Origin: Bacillota bacterium
GTDB taxonomy: Bacteria > Bacillota > Bacilli > Paenibacillales > Paenibacillaceae
Length of the DNA: 64,000 nt
Direction of reading: 5' to 3'
NCBI GenBank assembly: GCA_023460795.1
Contig: JAEWPC010000015.1
Coordinates: 1 to 64,000, forward strand
The stretch's first letter is position 1, and every line of letters begins with the position of its first letter. This document shows positions 34,669 to 44,065 of this stretch, one piece after another. The position numbers and the translations under genes are program-made. The notes beneath the pieces were generated by a model. That model was not told the DNA's origin. It ran no database searches and was given only the letters and a program-made list of their open reading frames with translations.

Positions 34669-35486
34669 AGCTCCGTTCGGCCCTCATCACGCTCTTGTTG
34701 CTATTGTGCGCCGTCTTCACTCTGTTTCCGATCCTGATGGGCGTGCTCAACTCTCTTAAAACCGAAGGGGATATGATGAACGATATCCTCTCGATCCCGG
34801 CGAAGCTCGAATTCGGCAATTACGCTGACGCTTATCATAAAATCCGTTTCATGAACAGCCTGGGCAACACGGTGACGGTGGCGGCGATCGGCTTGATCGG
34901 GATTATCGCTTGCGCTTCGCTTGCGGGCTACAAGCTGTCCCGAACGCCGGGCAAGCTGAGCGCCTTCCTGTTCGGCCTATTCGTCATGTCGATGCTGATC
35001 CCGTTCCATTCGATCATGATTTCGCTAACGATCATCGCCGACCGGCTTCAGGTGCAGGGTTCTACGACGGGGCTCGGACTCATCTATATCGGACTCGGCG
35101 TGCCGTTCGCGATATTCCTTTATCACGGATTCGTCAAAACGATTCCGAGAGAGCTCGACGAAGCGGCGGTCATCGACGGCTGCGGCGAAGTCCGGTTGTT
35201 CGCTTCCGTGATTTTCCCGTTGTTGCTCCCGATTACCGCGACGGTCGCGATTTTGAATCTGCTGTGGATGTGGAACGATTTCCTGCTGCCGTTATTGATG
35301 ATTACGCGCATGAACGACTACACGCTGCTGCTGTCGACGAACATGCTGTTCGGGCAGTACGGCAATAACGATTGGTCGGCGATCTTGGCATCGCTCGTGC
35401 TGGCTATGCTTCCGGTCATTTTGTTCTATTTAATCCTGCAAAAATACATTCTGAACGGCATCGCGGAAGGAGCGGTCAAAGGTTGA
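34665..35486 (+). CDS. sugar ABC transporter permease, MalG type
   Basis: The 273-residue membrane protein has six helices and the EAA loop PRELDEAAVIDGCGEVRLFASVIFPLLLP. It pairs with the preceding MalF-type permease. Its TGA overlaps the TTG start of the glycosidase gene. Confidence 0.92.
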   Translation: MKLRSALITLLLLLCAVFTLFPILMGVLNSLKTEGDMMNDILSIPAKLEFGNYADAYHKIRFMNSLGNTVTVAAIGLIGIIACASLAGYKLSRTPGKLSAFLFGLFVMSMLIPFHSIMISLTIIADRLQVQGSTTGLGLIYIGLGVPFAIFLYHGFVKTIPRELDEAAVIDGCGEVRLFASVIFPLLLPITATVAILNLLWMWNDFLLPLLMITRMNDYTLLLSTNMLFGQYGNNDWSAILASLVLAMLPVILFYLILQKYILNGIAEGAVKG

Positions 35487-37105
35487 ATAACGACGTGCAA
35501 GGTTATGTGAAGGCGGCCGGTCGCAAGCTCGTTAACGAAGCGGGGCAAGAAGTGCTGCTTCGTGGCGTCGGCTTCGGCAGCTGGATGCTGCCGGAAGGAT
35601 ATATGTGGCGGTTTCCCAACGCGGGCGACCGGCCTCGCAGAATCGAAGCGATGGTGCGGGAGCTGATCGGCGAGGAGAAGGCGGAACGGTTCTGGAGCCT
35701 CTATTACGAGCGCTACATCGCCGAGGCCGATATCGCGACAATCGCTCGGGAAGGGTTCAACTCGGTGCGGCTGCCGCTCCATTGGCGAGTGCTTATGGAA
35801 GAGGGGGAACCGGCGGTCTACAAGGAAAGCGGCTTCCGAATTCTCGATCAAGTCATCGCTTGGTGCCGAGAGCACCGGCTCTACGTCGTTCTCGATTTGC
35901 ATGGGGCGCCCGGCGGGCAAACCGGAACGAACATCGACGATTCGGAGCGGGATTTGCCGGAGTTGTTCACGGACGAGCGGTATCGCAGACTGACGATAGA
36001 ATTATGGCGGACGCTCGCCAAGCGGTATAAGGACGAATGGATCGTCGCCGGGTACGACTTGCTGAACGAGCCGCTCCCGGATTGGTTCGCGAAGTACAAT
36101 CCGCTCGTCATGCCGCTCTATCGCGATATTATCCAAGCGATTCGCGAGGAAGATCCGAGACATATGATCATTCTAGAGGGGGCGCATTGGGCGACGGATT
36201 GGACGATTTTCGACGAATGTCCGGACGATAACCTGATGCTGCAGTTTCATAAGTATTGGAACAACCCGGATACCGAAAGCATTCGGAAGTTCCTCGACAA
36301 GCGGGACGAGTGGAACGTGCCGATCTACATGGGCGAAGGCGGAGAGAACAACAAGGACTGGTACGCCGGCGCGTTCCGGTTATACGAGGATCACGACATT
36401 TCGTGGAATTTCTGGACGTGGAAGAAGATGGATACCGACAATTCGCCTTGTTCCATACGAAAGCCGGAAGGGTGGGAGAAGCTAGTCGCCTATCTGGAGG
36501 GCGGAGAGAAGCCGTCTCCGGATACGGCCGAACGCATTCTTTGGACGTACCTCGGCAACTTGCCGTTCGAAGCCTGCGATTATCATCCGGCGGTCGTCCA
36601 CGCGTTGTTCCGCAGGCCGTCCGTCCGAATTCCCGCGATTTTCTACGGTTACAAAGGAGAAGGCGACGGATTTGGCTTCGGCAGCAAGCGAGAGGCTCCG
36701 GCGATCGGCTTTAGAGACGGAGACGGAACGGATATCCGATTCGCGATGGGGACCGGCGAGGCGACCCCGAACTTCCAGCATGGCGGCGGCGAGCCTTGGG
36801 AAGAGAAAGACTGGATGTACGTCCATTTGGAGAAGGGCGATTGGCTTGTTTACGATATCGAAACGGATAAGCCTTGTTCGATCCAGGTGGAAATCCGGGC
36901 GGCAGCGATGGCCAACGGCAGCAGGCTTGCCGTTGTCGTGGACGGCGCCGCTGCCGATTCGGCGGCTCCGACCGCTACGGTCTGGACGACGGTAACCGTT
37001 ACCGACGCTCGCCTGCAGACGAGCGGACGCCACCGGATCGAAGTCAAAGCCGAAGCCGGCGCCGTCGATCTGATGTGGATAGCGGTTCGCGAAACGCGGC
37101 AATAG
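35483..37105 (+). CDS. cytoplasmic GH5-like glycosidase with C-terminal CBM-like domain
   Basis: The 540-residue protein is a GH5 clan-A barrel. The acid/base Glu is in GYDLLNEPLPDW (Glu196) and the nucleophile Glu is in YMGEGGEN (Glu285). The early NSVRLPLHWRVL Arg and DLHGAPGGQ are typical of exo-beta-glucanases. Residues from about 435 (YVHLEKGDWLVYDIETDKP...RLAVVVDG) resemble a CBM6/35-like beta sandwich. It has no signal peptide, so it likely cuts imported oligosaccharides inside the cell, in keeping with the operon's importer. The start is the TTG at 35483, overlapping the permease's stop and following AAGGAG; upstream frame sequence is inside the permease gene. Confidence 0.87.
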   Translation: MNNDVQGYVKAAGRKLVNEAGQEVLLRGVGFGSWMLPEGYMWRFPNAGDRPRRIEAMVRELIGEEKAERFWSLYYERYIAEADIATIAREGFNSVRLPLHWRVLMEEGEPAVYKESGFRILDQVIAWCREHRLYVVLDLHGAPGGQTGTNIDDSERDLPELFTDERYRRLTIELWRTLAKRYKDEWIVAGYDLLNEPLPDWFAKYNPLVMPLYRDIIQAIREEDPRHMIILEGAHWATDWTIFDECPDDNLMLQFHKYWNNPDTESIRKFLDKRDEWNVPIYMGEGGENNKDWYAGAFRLYEDHDISWNFWTWKKMDTDNSPCSIRKPEGWEKLVAYLEGGEKPSPDTAERILWTYLGNLPFEACDYHPAVVHALFRRPSVRIPAIFYGYKGEGDGFGFGSKREAPAIGFRDGDGTDIRFAMGTGEATPNFQHGGGEPWEEKDWMYVHLEKGDWLVYDIETDKPCSIQVEIRAAAMANGSRLAVVVDGAAADSAAPTATVWTTVTVTDARLQTSGRHRIEVKAEAGAVDLMWIAVRETRQ

Positions 37106-37119
37106 AATAGAAAGTTCAG

Positions 37120-37150
37120 GCGCCCCATTCCGCGGAATGGGGCGCTTTTT
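37120..37150 (+). terminator. terminator of the first sugar operon
   Basis: GCGCCCCATTCC pairs perfectly with GGAATGGGGCGC around a GC loop, followed by five T. Confidence 0.92.
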
Positions 37151-37202
37151 GCGCTCCCTGTACACCAATGTCACCATAATTCACTTCGTACACCGCAATA
37201 TT

Positions 37203-37291
37203 GTTCACTACCATACAAACGTTCACAACCTAAATCGCCGGATTCTCCACTCATGAACTATCTTTACACTACTTCGGAAGCGGGCTATCTC
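37203..37291 (+). promoter_or_regulatory. candidate promoter of the Lpl-type operon
   Basis: TTTACA (37263-37268), a 17-bp spacer and TATCTC (37286-37291) make a weak promoter. TGAACTATC (37254-37262) lies directly against the -35, and GTTCAC occurs at 37203-37208 and 37221-37226. A site next to a weak -35 fits activation by an AraC protein. The same 9-mer is upstream of the AraC gene at 43446-43454. Confidence 0.5.
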
Positions 37292-37331
37292 CTATGCTGG
37301 AGTCAGTCCAGTAAAGGAGGGCACGACCACG

Positions 37332-38255
37332 ATGCTCAAGAGGATGGGGTTCGTCCAAGAACTGATCAAAAACCGAATATTGTTTCTCATGCTGCTGCCG
37401 GTCCTCGTGTACTTCCTTATTAATAACTATTTTCCGATGATCGGCATCTATTATGCGTTCGTGCAGTTCGACTTCAATACGCCGCTCTTCCGAATGGAAT
37501 TCATAGGGCTCAAAAATTTCGAGTTTCTATGGAAATCGGGCAAGCTGACGGAGCTGACCTACAATACGATCGGGTACAACCTGGCTTTCATCGGACTCGG
37601 GAACGTGCTGGCCATCGCCGCGGCGATTCTTGTAAGCGAAATCAGAAGCAAATGGTTCAAGAAAGTGTCCCAATCGATTCTGTTCCTGCCTTACTTCGTC
37701 TCGTTCGTCATTCTGAGCGTCATCGTGTTCAATCTGTTCAACTACGAGCAGGGCGTACTGAATACGGTGCTGAAGCAGTTCGGCGCCGAGCCGGTGGACG
37801 TGTACAGCCAGCCGAAGCTATGGATCGTGCTCATCGTTATCTTCTATTTATGGAAAAACTTCGGCTATAGCATGGTTATCTACTTGGCAGCGATCACCGG
37901 CATCAGCGACGAGTATTACGAGGCGGCCAAGATCGACGGCGCGAACAGCTTCCAACGGGCATGGCACATTACGGTGCCGATGTTGAAGAACACGTTCGTC
38001 ATCCTGCTGCTGTTCTCGCTCGGAAGCATCATGAAGGGCCAGTTCGACTTGTTCTATCAGATGATCGGCAACAACGGCCTTCTGTATAGCACGACCGACA
38101 TTCTCGATACCTATGTGTACCGTTCGCTGAAGGTAACGTTCGATATGGGGATGGCTACGGCGGCCGGCGTCTATCAATCGATTTTCGGCTTTACGCTGAT
38201 CATGGTCGTCAACGGCGTCATTCGCAAGCTGAACAAAGACTACGCGCTGTTCTAA
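37332..38255 (+). CDS. ABC transporter permease, LplB type
   Basis: The 307-residue membrane protein has six helices and an EAA loop SDEYYEAAKIDGANSFQRAWHITVPMLK. The start MLKRMGFVQELIKNRILFLMLLPVLVYFLINNYFPMIGIYYAF is typical of LplB/YtcP-system permeases that take up complex oligosaccharides. ATG 37332 follows AAAGGAGG. First gene of a three-gene importer without its own ATPase. Confidence 0.92.
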   Translation: MLKRMGFVQELIKNRILFLMLLPVLVYFLINNYFPMIGIYYAFVQFDFNTPLFRMEFIGLKNFEFLWKSGKLTELTYNTIGYNLAFIGLGNVLAIAAAILVSEIRSKWFKKVSQSILFLPYFVSFVILSVIVFNLFNYEQGVLNTVLKQFGAEPVDVYSQPKLWIVLIVIFYLWKNFGYSMVIYLAAITGISDEYYEAAKIDGANSFQRAWHITVPMLKNTFVILLLFSLGSIMKGQFDLFYQMIGNNGLLYSTTDILDTYVYRSLKVTFDMGMATAAGVYQSIFGFTLIMVVNGVIRKLNKDYALF

Positions 38256-38308
38256 GGGGCGAGTTAGTTCGAGCCTGACGAAGATTTTATTTATCGAGGA
38301 GGACATCG

Positions 38309-39202
38309 ATGAAGATCAAGGAAGACCGCTCATCCAAAGCTTTTCAGATCATCGCATACGTGGTCATTACGATCGGCAGCATCCTGTGCCTATTGCCGTT
38401 CCTATTGATTCTGTCGGCGTCGCTCTCGAGCAACGCGTCCATCGTAGAGAACGGGTACAACATCATTCCGAAGGAATTCTCGCTGGAAGGGTACGAGCTG
38501 ATCTTCCGTTTGCCGGACGAGGTGCTGCGAGCATATGGGGTCACCGTATTCGTTACGATTATCGGCACGGCCCTCGGGTTGTTCCTCATGACGATGGCGG
38601 GTTACGTCCTGCAGCGGAAGGACTTCAAGTACCGCAACGTGTTCGCGTTCTTCATCTACTTCACGACGCTGTTCGGCGGCGGGCTCGTCCCGTACTACAT
38701 GCTGATCACGAACTATCTCGATTTCGCCAATTCCTATAAGGCGCTCATCTGGCCGTCGCTTATGACGCCGTTCCTGATCATCCTGATGCGCAGCTTCATT
38801 AGCTCCGCGGTGCCGGACGAGGTGGTCGAATCCTCGAAAATAGACGGAGCGAACGATTTCCTCATCTATTACCGAATCGTGTTGCCTCTGGCGGTTCCCG
38901 GACTTGCGACGATCGGTTTGTTCCTGTCGCTGCACTACTGGAACGACTGGTTCTCGTCCGCCATGTACATCAACGACGCAACGAAGTACCAGCTTCAGTT
39001 CTACTTGTACAACGTCATCAATACTTCCTCGTTCCTGACGAGCATCGGGGCAGGCGCGGGCGTCGTGCTTGCCGAGGGTATCCCGTCCGAGACGATGAAG
39101 ATGTCCATGGCGATCGTCGTCACCGGACCGATTCTGTTCCTTTATCCGTTCGTGCAGCGCTACTTCGTCAAAGGGCTGACGATCGGAGCCGTGAAAGGTT
39201 AG
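38309..39202 (+). CDS. ABC transporter permease, LplC/YtcP type
   Basis: The 297-residue membrane protein has six helices and an EAA loop PDEVVESSKIDGANDFLIYYRIVLPLAVPGLATIGLF. The SLEGYELIF motif after the first helix is common in this group. RBS GAGGAGG lies before the ATG. Confidence 0.92.
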   Translation: MKIKEDRSSKAFQIIAYVVITIGSILCLLPFLLILSASLSSNASIVENGYNIIPKEFSLEGYELIFRLPDEVLRAYGVTVFVTIIGTALGLFLMTMAGYVLQRKDFKYRNVFAFFIYFTTLFGGGLVPYYMLITNYLDFANSYKALIWPSLMTPFLIILMRSFISSAVPDEVVESSKIDGANDFLIYYRIVLPLAVPGLATIGLFLSLHYWNDWFSSAMYINDATKYQLQFYLYNVINTSSFLTSIGAGAGVVLAEGIPSETMKMSMAIVVTGPILFLYPFVQRYFVKGLTIGAVKG

Positions 39203-39263
39203 TCCCGGGCATCGTGCACATGACCGGCTAACATAGATTATAATTTTACTAGGGAGGATTCAT

Positions 39264-40868
39264 ATGCTAAGTACAAAGAGAAAGACAGCAGGGGTTGCGC
39301 TTTCGCTCGCTTTGACGGCGTCGCTGATCGCGGCGTGCAGCGGCAATAACGACAACAACCAAGCGAGCAGCTCGTCCGAACCGTCTAAATCGGCGGCTCC
39401 GTCGACCGCGGCGGAATCTTCGCCGGCTGCGTCCGAAACTCCGGCAGGCATCGATACTTCCAAGAAGGTACATCTGCAATTCTACATGCTGGGCAACGCG
39501 CCGAAGGATCTATCCAAGGTCGAGGCCGAGATTAACAAAATGGCCGAGCAAGACTTGAACGCGACGGTTACGTTCAACTTCACGACGTGGACCGACTGGG
39601 ATCAGAAGTACAAGCTGCTGCTTTCGACCGGCCAAGACGTCGACCTGATCTTCACGGCGGACTGGACGCAGTACCAGCAGTACGCGAAGAAGGGTGCGTT
39701 CCTGCCGCTCGACGACTTGCTGCCGAAGGCTTCGCCAAAGCTGAACGAATTCGTGCCGAAGGACATGTGGGACGCGGTCCGCATCGACGGCAAAATCTTC
39801 ACCGTTCCGGCGACTTACAAGGAGTACGTCACGAACGGCTTCGTATGGCGCGAGGATCTGCGCAAGAAATACAATCTTCCGACCCCGGTGGACATGAAGA
39901 CGTTCGAAGAGTACTTGGCGGGCATCAAGCAGAACGAGCCTAAGCTGCAACCGCTCGCGATCGGCTCCGACTTCCGCAACGCGCTTTACTACCCGTTCAT
40001 GGACGTTACACGTAAAATGGTCGGGGCGCTCGGATACGGCATGTACGCGAGCTATGACACTCCGGGGGACATCAAGCCATATTGGGGAACGCCGGAGCAC
40101 CTCGAGGATCTGAAGCGGTTCAAGAGCTGGGCGGACAGCGGCTACATCTCCAAGAACGAGCTGAACGAGAAGGAAACGAGCCAGACGAAGCTCGTCAACG
40201 GCGTCGCCGCGGCGATGCTCGGAGACAACCCGACGCGCTATAACCAGACGATGGGCAATATGAAGTCGCTCCATCCGGATTGGGAGCTCGGCTACACGCC
40301 TTACGCGGTATCGACGGGCTTCGCGACGCCGGTGCATCCGATCCACAACGGCTTCGCGATTCCGGCCAGCAGCAAGAACGCGGAGCGCGCGCTGGCGTTC
40401 TACGAGAAGATGGTTACGGACAAACGCTACAACCTGCTGACGCAATACGGCTTCGAAGGCGTTAACTACACCGTCGAGGGCGGCTACTACAAAATGGTCG
40501 GCGACGCCAACACGAACGGCTTCCTTCGCGAGGGCATGCAGGGCTGGGCTTGGCGCAATCCGGAATTTATGCTGTTCGAGCCTAGCTACGACGGCGTTCA
40601 AGCGATTTTCGACGAGCTCGACAAAGTCCAGAAGCCGGACATCTTCACAGGCTTCGCGGAAGATTACACCGACTACCAAGCCGAGAGATCGGCGCTCGAG
40701 CAGGTCGAGAAGCAATACCTGTTCCCGCTCATGGCCGGCCAAGCGAAGGACGTAGAGAAGGCGCTCGCGACGTTCATGGACAACGCGAAGAAAGCGGGTC
40801 TCGACAAGATCCAAGAGGCTTACAAGCAGCAATGGCTCACCTACTTGTCCGAGCAAGGCATCAAGTAA
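39264..40868 (+). CDS. extracellular substrate-binding lipoprotein, LplA type
   Basis: The 534-residue protein has a lipoprotein signal with IAAC (Cys25), a Ser-rich linker and a long solute-binding domain with the LplA-group pattern KKVHLQFYMLGNAPKDLSKVEAEINKMAEQDLNATV and C-terminal DUF3502-like region (FAEDYTDYQAERSALEQVEKQYLFPLMAGQAKDVEKALATF). It is the binding protein of the preceding two permeases. Confidence 0.92.
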   Translation: MLSTKRKTAGVALSLALTASLIAACSGNNDNNQASSSSEPSKSAAPSTAAESSPAASETPAGIDTSKKVHLQFYMLGNAPKDLSKVEAEINKMAEQDLNATVTFNFTTWTDWDQKYKLLLSTGQDVDLIFTADWTQYQQYAKKGAFLPLDDLLPKASPKLNEFVPKDMWDAVRIDGKIFTVPATYKEYVTNGFVWREDLRKKYNLPTPVDMKTFEEYLAGIKQNEPKLQPLAIGSDFRNALYYPFMDVTRKMVGALGYGMYASYDTPGDIKPYWGTPEHLEDLKRFKSWADSGYISKNELNEKETSQTKLVNGVAAAMLGDNPTRYNQTMGNMKSLHPDWELGYTPYAVSTGFATPVHPIHNGFAIPASSKNAERALAFYEKMVTDKRYNLLTQYGFEGVNYTVEGGYYKMVGDANTNGFLREGMQGWAWRNPEFMLFEPSYDGVQAIFDELDKVQKPDIFTGFAEDYTDYQAERSALEQVEKQYLFPLMAGQAKDVEKALATFMDNAKKAGLDKIQEAYKQQWLTYLSEQGIK

Positions 40869-40886
40869 TCGGCTTTTGCCGGTCAA

Positions 40887-40920
40887 ACCTCCGTTCCGCG
40901 GTTCGCGGACGGAGGTTTTT
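40887..40920 (+). terminator. terminator of the Lpl-type operon
   Basis: ACCTCCGT-T-CCGCG and CGCGG-ACGGAGGT form a 13-bp stem with one bulged T, followed by TTTTT. Confidence 0.9.
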
Positions 40921-40948
40921 CGCGTTGAAAGTCCCGTTGGCGGTTACG

Positions 40949-41021
40949 ATAGCGGAACTCGGTTCCGCTATTTCGCTCAAAGTAACATTATCCCGCCGAA
41001 TAACGGAACACAGTGCCTTTA
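40949..41021. repeat. pair of palindromic units
   Basis: TAGCGGAAC-TCG-GTTCCGCTA (40949-40970) and a degenerate second unit (TAACGGAACACAGTGCCTTTA, two halves at 41001-41021) lie about 50 bp apart. They look related in layout to the quartets but have a different core. Confidence 0.55.
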
Positions 41022-41034
41022 GCATCCACAAATA

Positions 41035-41060
41035 CGGCGCCGAGATCGCTCTCGGCGCCG
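41035..41060. terminator. terminator of the AraC gene
   Basis: CGGCGCCGAG-ATCGCT-CTCGGCGCCG is a perfect 10-bp stem just after the stop of the minus-strand gene. The T-run on the minus strand is weak (TATTTG). Confidence 0.75.
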
Positions 41061-41071
41061 CCGTAACTCAT

Positions 41072-43300
41072 TTAGTTGTTCGCTTTCCGATACTCCGCCG
41101 GCGTGACACCGGTCGTCTTCTTGAACATGCGGTGGAAGTAGGAGCTGTTCGTGTATCCCGTCCGTTCGGCGATTTCCGATACCGGTTCGTCCGTACGGAC
41201 GAGGAACTCCTTCGCTCTTTCGATGCGGACGTTGTTGATGACGTCGACGATGTTCGTGAGCGTGTGTTGGCGATAGACGCGGCTGATATGATAAGAGGAC
41301 ATCTTGAGCTCGTCGGATACGTAGTTCAGGCTCAGATTCGGATCGCTGAAGCGGGTCGTTATAATCTCGTTGACTTTGCGGATCAAATCTTCTTGTTTGT
41401 TGCTTCTCTTCTCGAACGCCTTCAGCTTCAGCGTCTCGAAGAAGACATGAACGTCGACCGTAAGCTCCTCCAGCGTCTCGTAATGGTCGATGTTCGGAAT
41501 GATCAGCTCCGTGCCGACGTTCAGCCGCAGCGAGCCGTTACGCTCGACTTCCGCCAGCATGTTGCTGAGCGAGACGGACACATGATTCGCGGCCGATTGG
41601 GTGACGCGGAACGGATGCCCGGCCGTCTCCTCCACGATTTCCCGGTAGAGCGCCGTCGCTTCTTCCGTCTTGCCCGCGACGAGCGCGTCCAGCATTCGCT
41701 TCTCCTTGACGACCGAGAACGAGTGCTTCTCGGGGAGCGGCGCGCCGGAAGCTTCGATCAGCGCTATTCTGCCCTGGAAGAAGCGCTGGCTGGATGCTTC
41801 CTTGGCTAGCTTGAACATCGCGTGAAGTTCGCGCGGGCTCTTCGTCACCGGAGTCAAAGTAACGGTTACGCCGATGCGGATATATTCCATGCAAGCATTC
41901 TGGATATCCTTCCACATCGAACGCAGAGCCTCGGATTCCGACGAGGGTTCGTCTTCGAGCGTATTGATCAGCATAAGGATGCCGTCATCCTCTAAATCAA
42001 CCGATTCCACGTTGTAATGCTTGGAGCAAATTTCGGTGGCGATGTTCATGATCGCGAACTTGAAGGTGAGCAGATCTTTATGGCTTTGCTCGCGAAGCTG
42101 AGCGAATTGATCGATCCGCAAATACGCGAGCCGGTACGGTTTCGTGAAATCGAACGTAATGCCGGTTTTCTGCAACTTCTCGAGTTGGACCTTCGGATCG
42201 AATTCCACGATTTGAATGAGCTTGCGCAGCGTATTCTGGCGGATCGTATAGCTGCTGTTGCGCTGCTCGGATTCGAGGGCGATCATCCTCCTCTCGATCC
42301 GGTTGATCGGCACGTATAAGTAACGCGACATCAGCCACGACAGCAGCAAGCCGACCGCGAGAATGATCGAGGCGATCCGCAGCGTCGTCGATCGGATGTC
42401 CCGCGATTTCTCCGTAATCTCCGCATAGGGAGTAACCCTCACGTAATGCCACTGATAAGGCGTCGGGGCGGTATAGGTAAGGAGAGATTTGACGTTGCCG
42501 AAGGCGGTCACCGTATACCCTGCATCCGGCATCCGCCCGAGCTTCTTGATCAGGTCGGCGTCCGCGTCGCTTAGCATGGCGTTCGTCAGATTCTCCACGG
42601 TCAATACCGTGTTGCGGTCGTCGACGAGGAACGTTCTGCCCGCGCTATCCGGTTTGCCGGTACCTAGCTCCCGATTGATCCAAGAGGCGGAAATGTTCAC
42701 GATAACGGCCGAATTGATCTGGCGGTCGAAGCCGATGGCGTCGTAACAAAGGAACGTGTACACGCCTCTGTCCAGCGAATCACTGGAGGTCGATCTGACG
42801 AATCTCGGAATCGGGGCGAAAGGCTTGTAGGTTTGGAAGTTGGCAAGAATGTTGGCGATACCGATATCCTGGATTTCGTTCTCCGCATAGATGCCTTCCT
42901 GGCCGGTCTGGGCGGCGATAATATATTGGCCCGCCTCGGGGTTGTATACGTAGATGGAATCGATGAACGCCATCGTATTCAAGTAGCTTCGCAGACTAAG
43001 CATGGCCGCTTGCGTGTCGAAGGCGTCGGGATCGTTCAGGTAAAGCATTTTATTAATCGTGGGGTTCCTATAAATTTGGAAAGCGACGGTCTGGGCGCTC
43101 GCCGTCGTATTCGCCACCGCGTTGCCCGTCTGTCTGAGGTTGGAGAGGTCGGTATCGAACGCTTCGTCTTGCAGCACCTTGGAGAAAATGAAGTAATAGA
43201 CGGAAGAGCTGACGACGAGGACTAGCGCGATGCTTAGGGTGATGCCGAGCAGAAGTCGAACGTAAAGCTTGCCGTTGCGTCGTATTCGATTCAGGCGCAA
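41072..43300 (-). CDS. membrane-bound AraC regulator, YesS type
   Basis: The 742-residue protein has a transmembrane helix (about 13-35), an extracellular Cache-like domain, a second helix (about 303-323: STTLRIASIILAVGLLLSWLMSRYLYV), a cytoplasmic middle region, and an AraC double HTH at the C-terminus (NLSLNYVSDELKMSSYHISRVYRQHTLTNIV...AERTGYTNSSYFHRMFKKTTGVTPAEYR). It is a one-component regulator that should read an outside signal and act on DNA from the membrane. It converges with the Lpl-type importer and shares an upstream motif with it, so that operon is its likely target. Confidence 0.9.
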   Translation of the reverse strand: MRLNRIRRNGKLYVRLLLGITLSIALVLVVSSSVYYFIFSKVLQDEAFDTDLSNLRQTGNAVANTTASAQTVAFQIYRNPTINKMLYLNDPDAFDTQAAMLSLRSYLNTMAFIDSIYVYNPEAGQYIIAAQTGQEGIYAENEIQDIGIANILANFQTYKPFAPIPRFVRSTSSDSLDRGVYTFLCYDAIGFDRQINSAVIVNISASWINRELGTGKPDSAGRTFLVDDRNTVLTVENLTNAMLSDADADLIKKLGRMPDAGYTVTAFGNVKSLLTYTAPTPYQWHYVRVTPYAEITEKSRDIRSTTLRIASIILAVGLLLSWLMSRYLYVPINRIERRMIALESEQRNSSYTIRQNTLRKLIQIVEFDPKVQLEKLQKTGITFDFTKPYRLAYLRIDQFAQLREQSHKDLLTFKFAIMNIATEICSKHYNVESVDLEDDGILMLINTLEDEPSSESEALRSMWKDIQNACMEYIRIGVTVTLTPVTKSPRELHAMFKLAKEASSQRFFQGRIALIEASGAPLPEKHSFSVVKEKRMLDALVAGKTEEATALYREIVEETAGHPFRVTQSAANHVSVSLSNMLAEVERNGSLRLNVGTELIIPNIDHYETLEELTVDVHVFFETLKLKAFEKRSNKQEDLIRKVNEIITTRFSDPNLSLNYVSDELKMSSYHISRVYRQHTLTNIVDVINNVRIERAKEFLVRTDEPVSEIAERTGYTNSSYFHRMFKKTTGVTPAEYRKANN

Positions 43301-43332
43301 ATCCGTCTCCCCCTAAGCTTCTAACGAATGTT

Positions 43333-43454
43333 GTTCATAGTGAACCGTAAATTCATTATAGCTTTAGGAATATGAACGATATAGTGGATGGTTTTCCAAT
43401 TTATGAACTTTTATGAGACGGACCATTGAACAAATCGGATAAAAGTGAACTATC
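43333..43454 (-). promoter_or_regulatory. upstream region of the AraC gene with TGAAC motifs
   Basis: Five TGAAC half-sites occur here: in the inverted repeat GTTCA-TAG-TGAAC (43333-43345), TGAACGATA (43372-43380), TGAACTTTT (43404-43412), TGAACAAAT (43427-43435) and TGAACTATC (43446-43454). A minus-strand TATAAT lies at 43360-43355 with a poor -35 overlapping the second site. This suggests autoregulation. Confidence 0.5.
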
Positions 43455-43471
43455 GAGCGATCGGCGACGCG

Positions 43472-43504
43472 AAACCCGCTCGTGAATAGGCACGAGCGGG
43501 TTCG
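43472..43504 (-). terminator. terminator of the Gly/Ala-rich protein gene
   Basis: AACCCGCTCGTG (43473-43484) pairs with CACGAGCGGGTT (43491-43502). The T-run on the minus strand is short. Confidence 0.7.
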
Positions 43505-43512
43505 TTGACGCG

Positions 43513-43923
43513 TTATTTCTTAGTGAACAAGCTCATAAGGGGCATAATCGACTTCACGACGCCCATGCCCATCTGGATGATCGGCATGGCTTTGCTCATG
43601 AAACCCATGAAACCGGCAAGCCCGCCGAGACCTCCGAGCAATCCTCCTCCGGCGGCCGCTCCCGCCGCGCCGGCGCCTCCCGCAGCTCCGCCGAGTAAAC
43701 CCCCGCCGAGCGCGGGGAAGAGGCCGGATACTTTCGCTTTGCCTTTCCGCGATGCGGGCGTGCGCATGCGGCCTTGTCCTTTAGTACCAGCGAGCATCAA
43801 CTGTCCATTCCGTACGCCTTGGATCCGTCCGATATAATAGGTTCCGTCGTTCAGCACGACGCAAACGGGTTGGCCGGCCAATCGCCTGGCCTGTTCGATC
43901 TTCCGAGTCGCAGATTCGTTCAT
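43513..43923 (-). CDS. Gly/Ala-rich protein with small N-terminal beta domain
   Basis: The 136-residue product is not recognised by name. Residues about 12-45 (AGQPVCVVLNDGTYYIGRIQGVRNGQLMLAG) form a strand pattern like an Sm/SH3-type barrel. Then comes a basic segment, a long low-complexity Gly/Ala/Leu stretch (about 65-105) and a Met-rich hydrophobic C-terminus, which could associate with membranes or assemble. The start at 43923 follows AAAGGAG; the upstream frame has no ribosome binding site. A spore or surface role is possible but not shown. Confidence 0.7.
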   Translation of the reverse strand: MNESATRKIEQARRLAGQPVCVVLNDGTYYIGRIQGVRNGQLMLAGTKGQGRMRTPASRKGKAKVSGLFPALGGGLLGGAAGGAGAAGAAAGGGLLGGLGGLAGFMGFMSKAMPIIQMGMGVVKSIMPLMSLFTKK

Positions 43924-44065
43924 GGCGTGCTCCTTTAGATGAGTAAGTGATGGTACAGGATATGCGAGAAGGCGCACTCGGCTTGTACGGATGTCCTAGG
44001 GTTATTCGCAAGGCCGTTGATCATAATGGGAGTATCAAGAGCGATCGCTATAGGAGGCTTCCGCG

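Noticed and set aside
35372..35482. N-terminal extension of the GH5 glycosidase
   Set aside because: The frame overlaps the end of the permease gene and has no ribosome binding site; the TTG at 35483 follows AAGGAG and overlaps the permease stop, as is usual in this operon.
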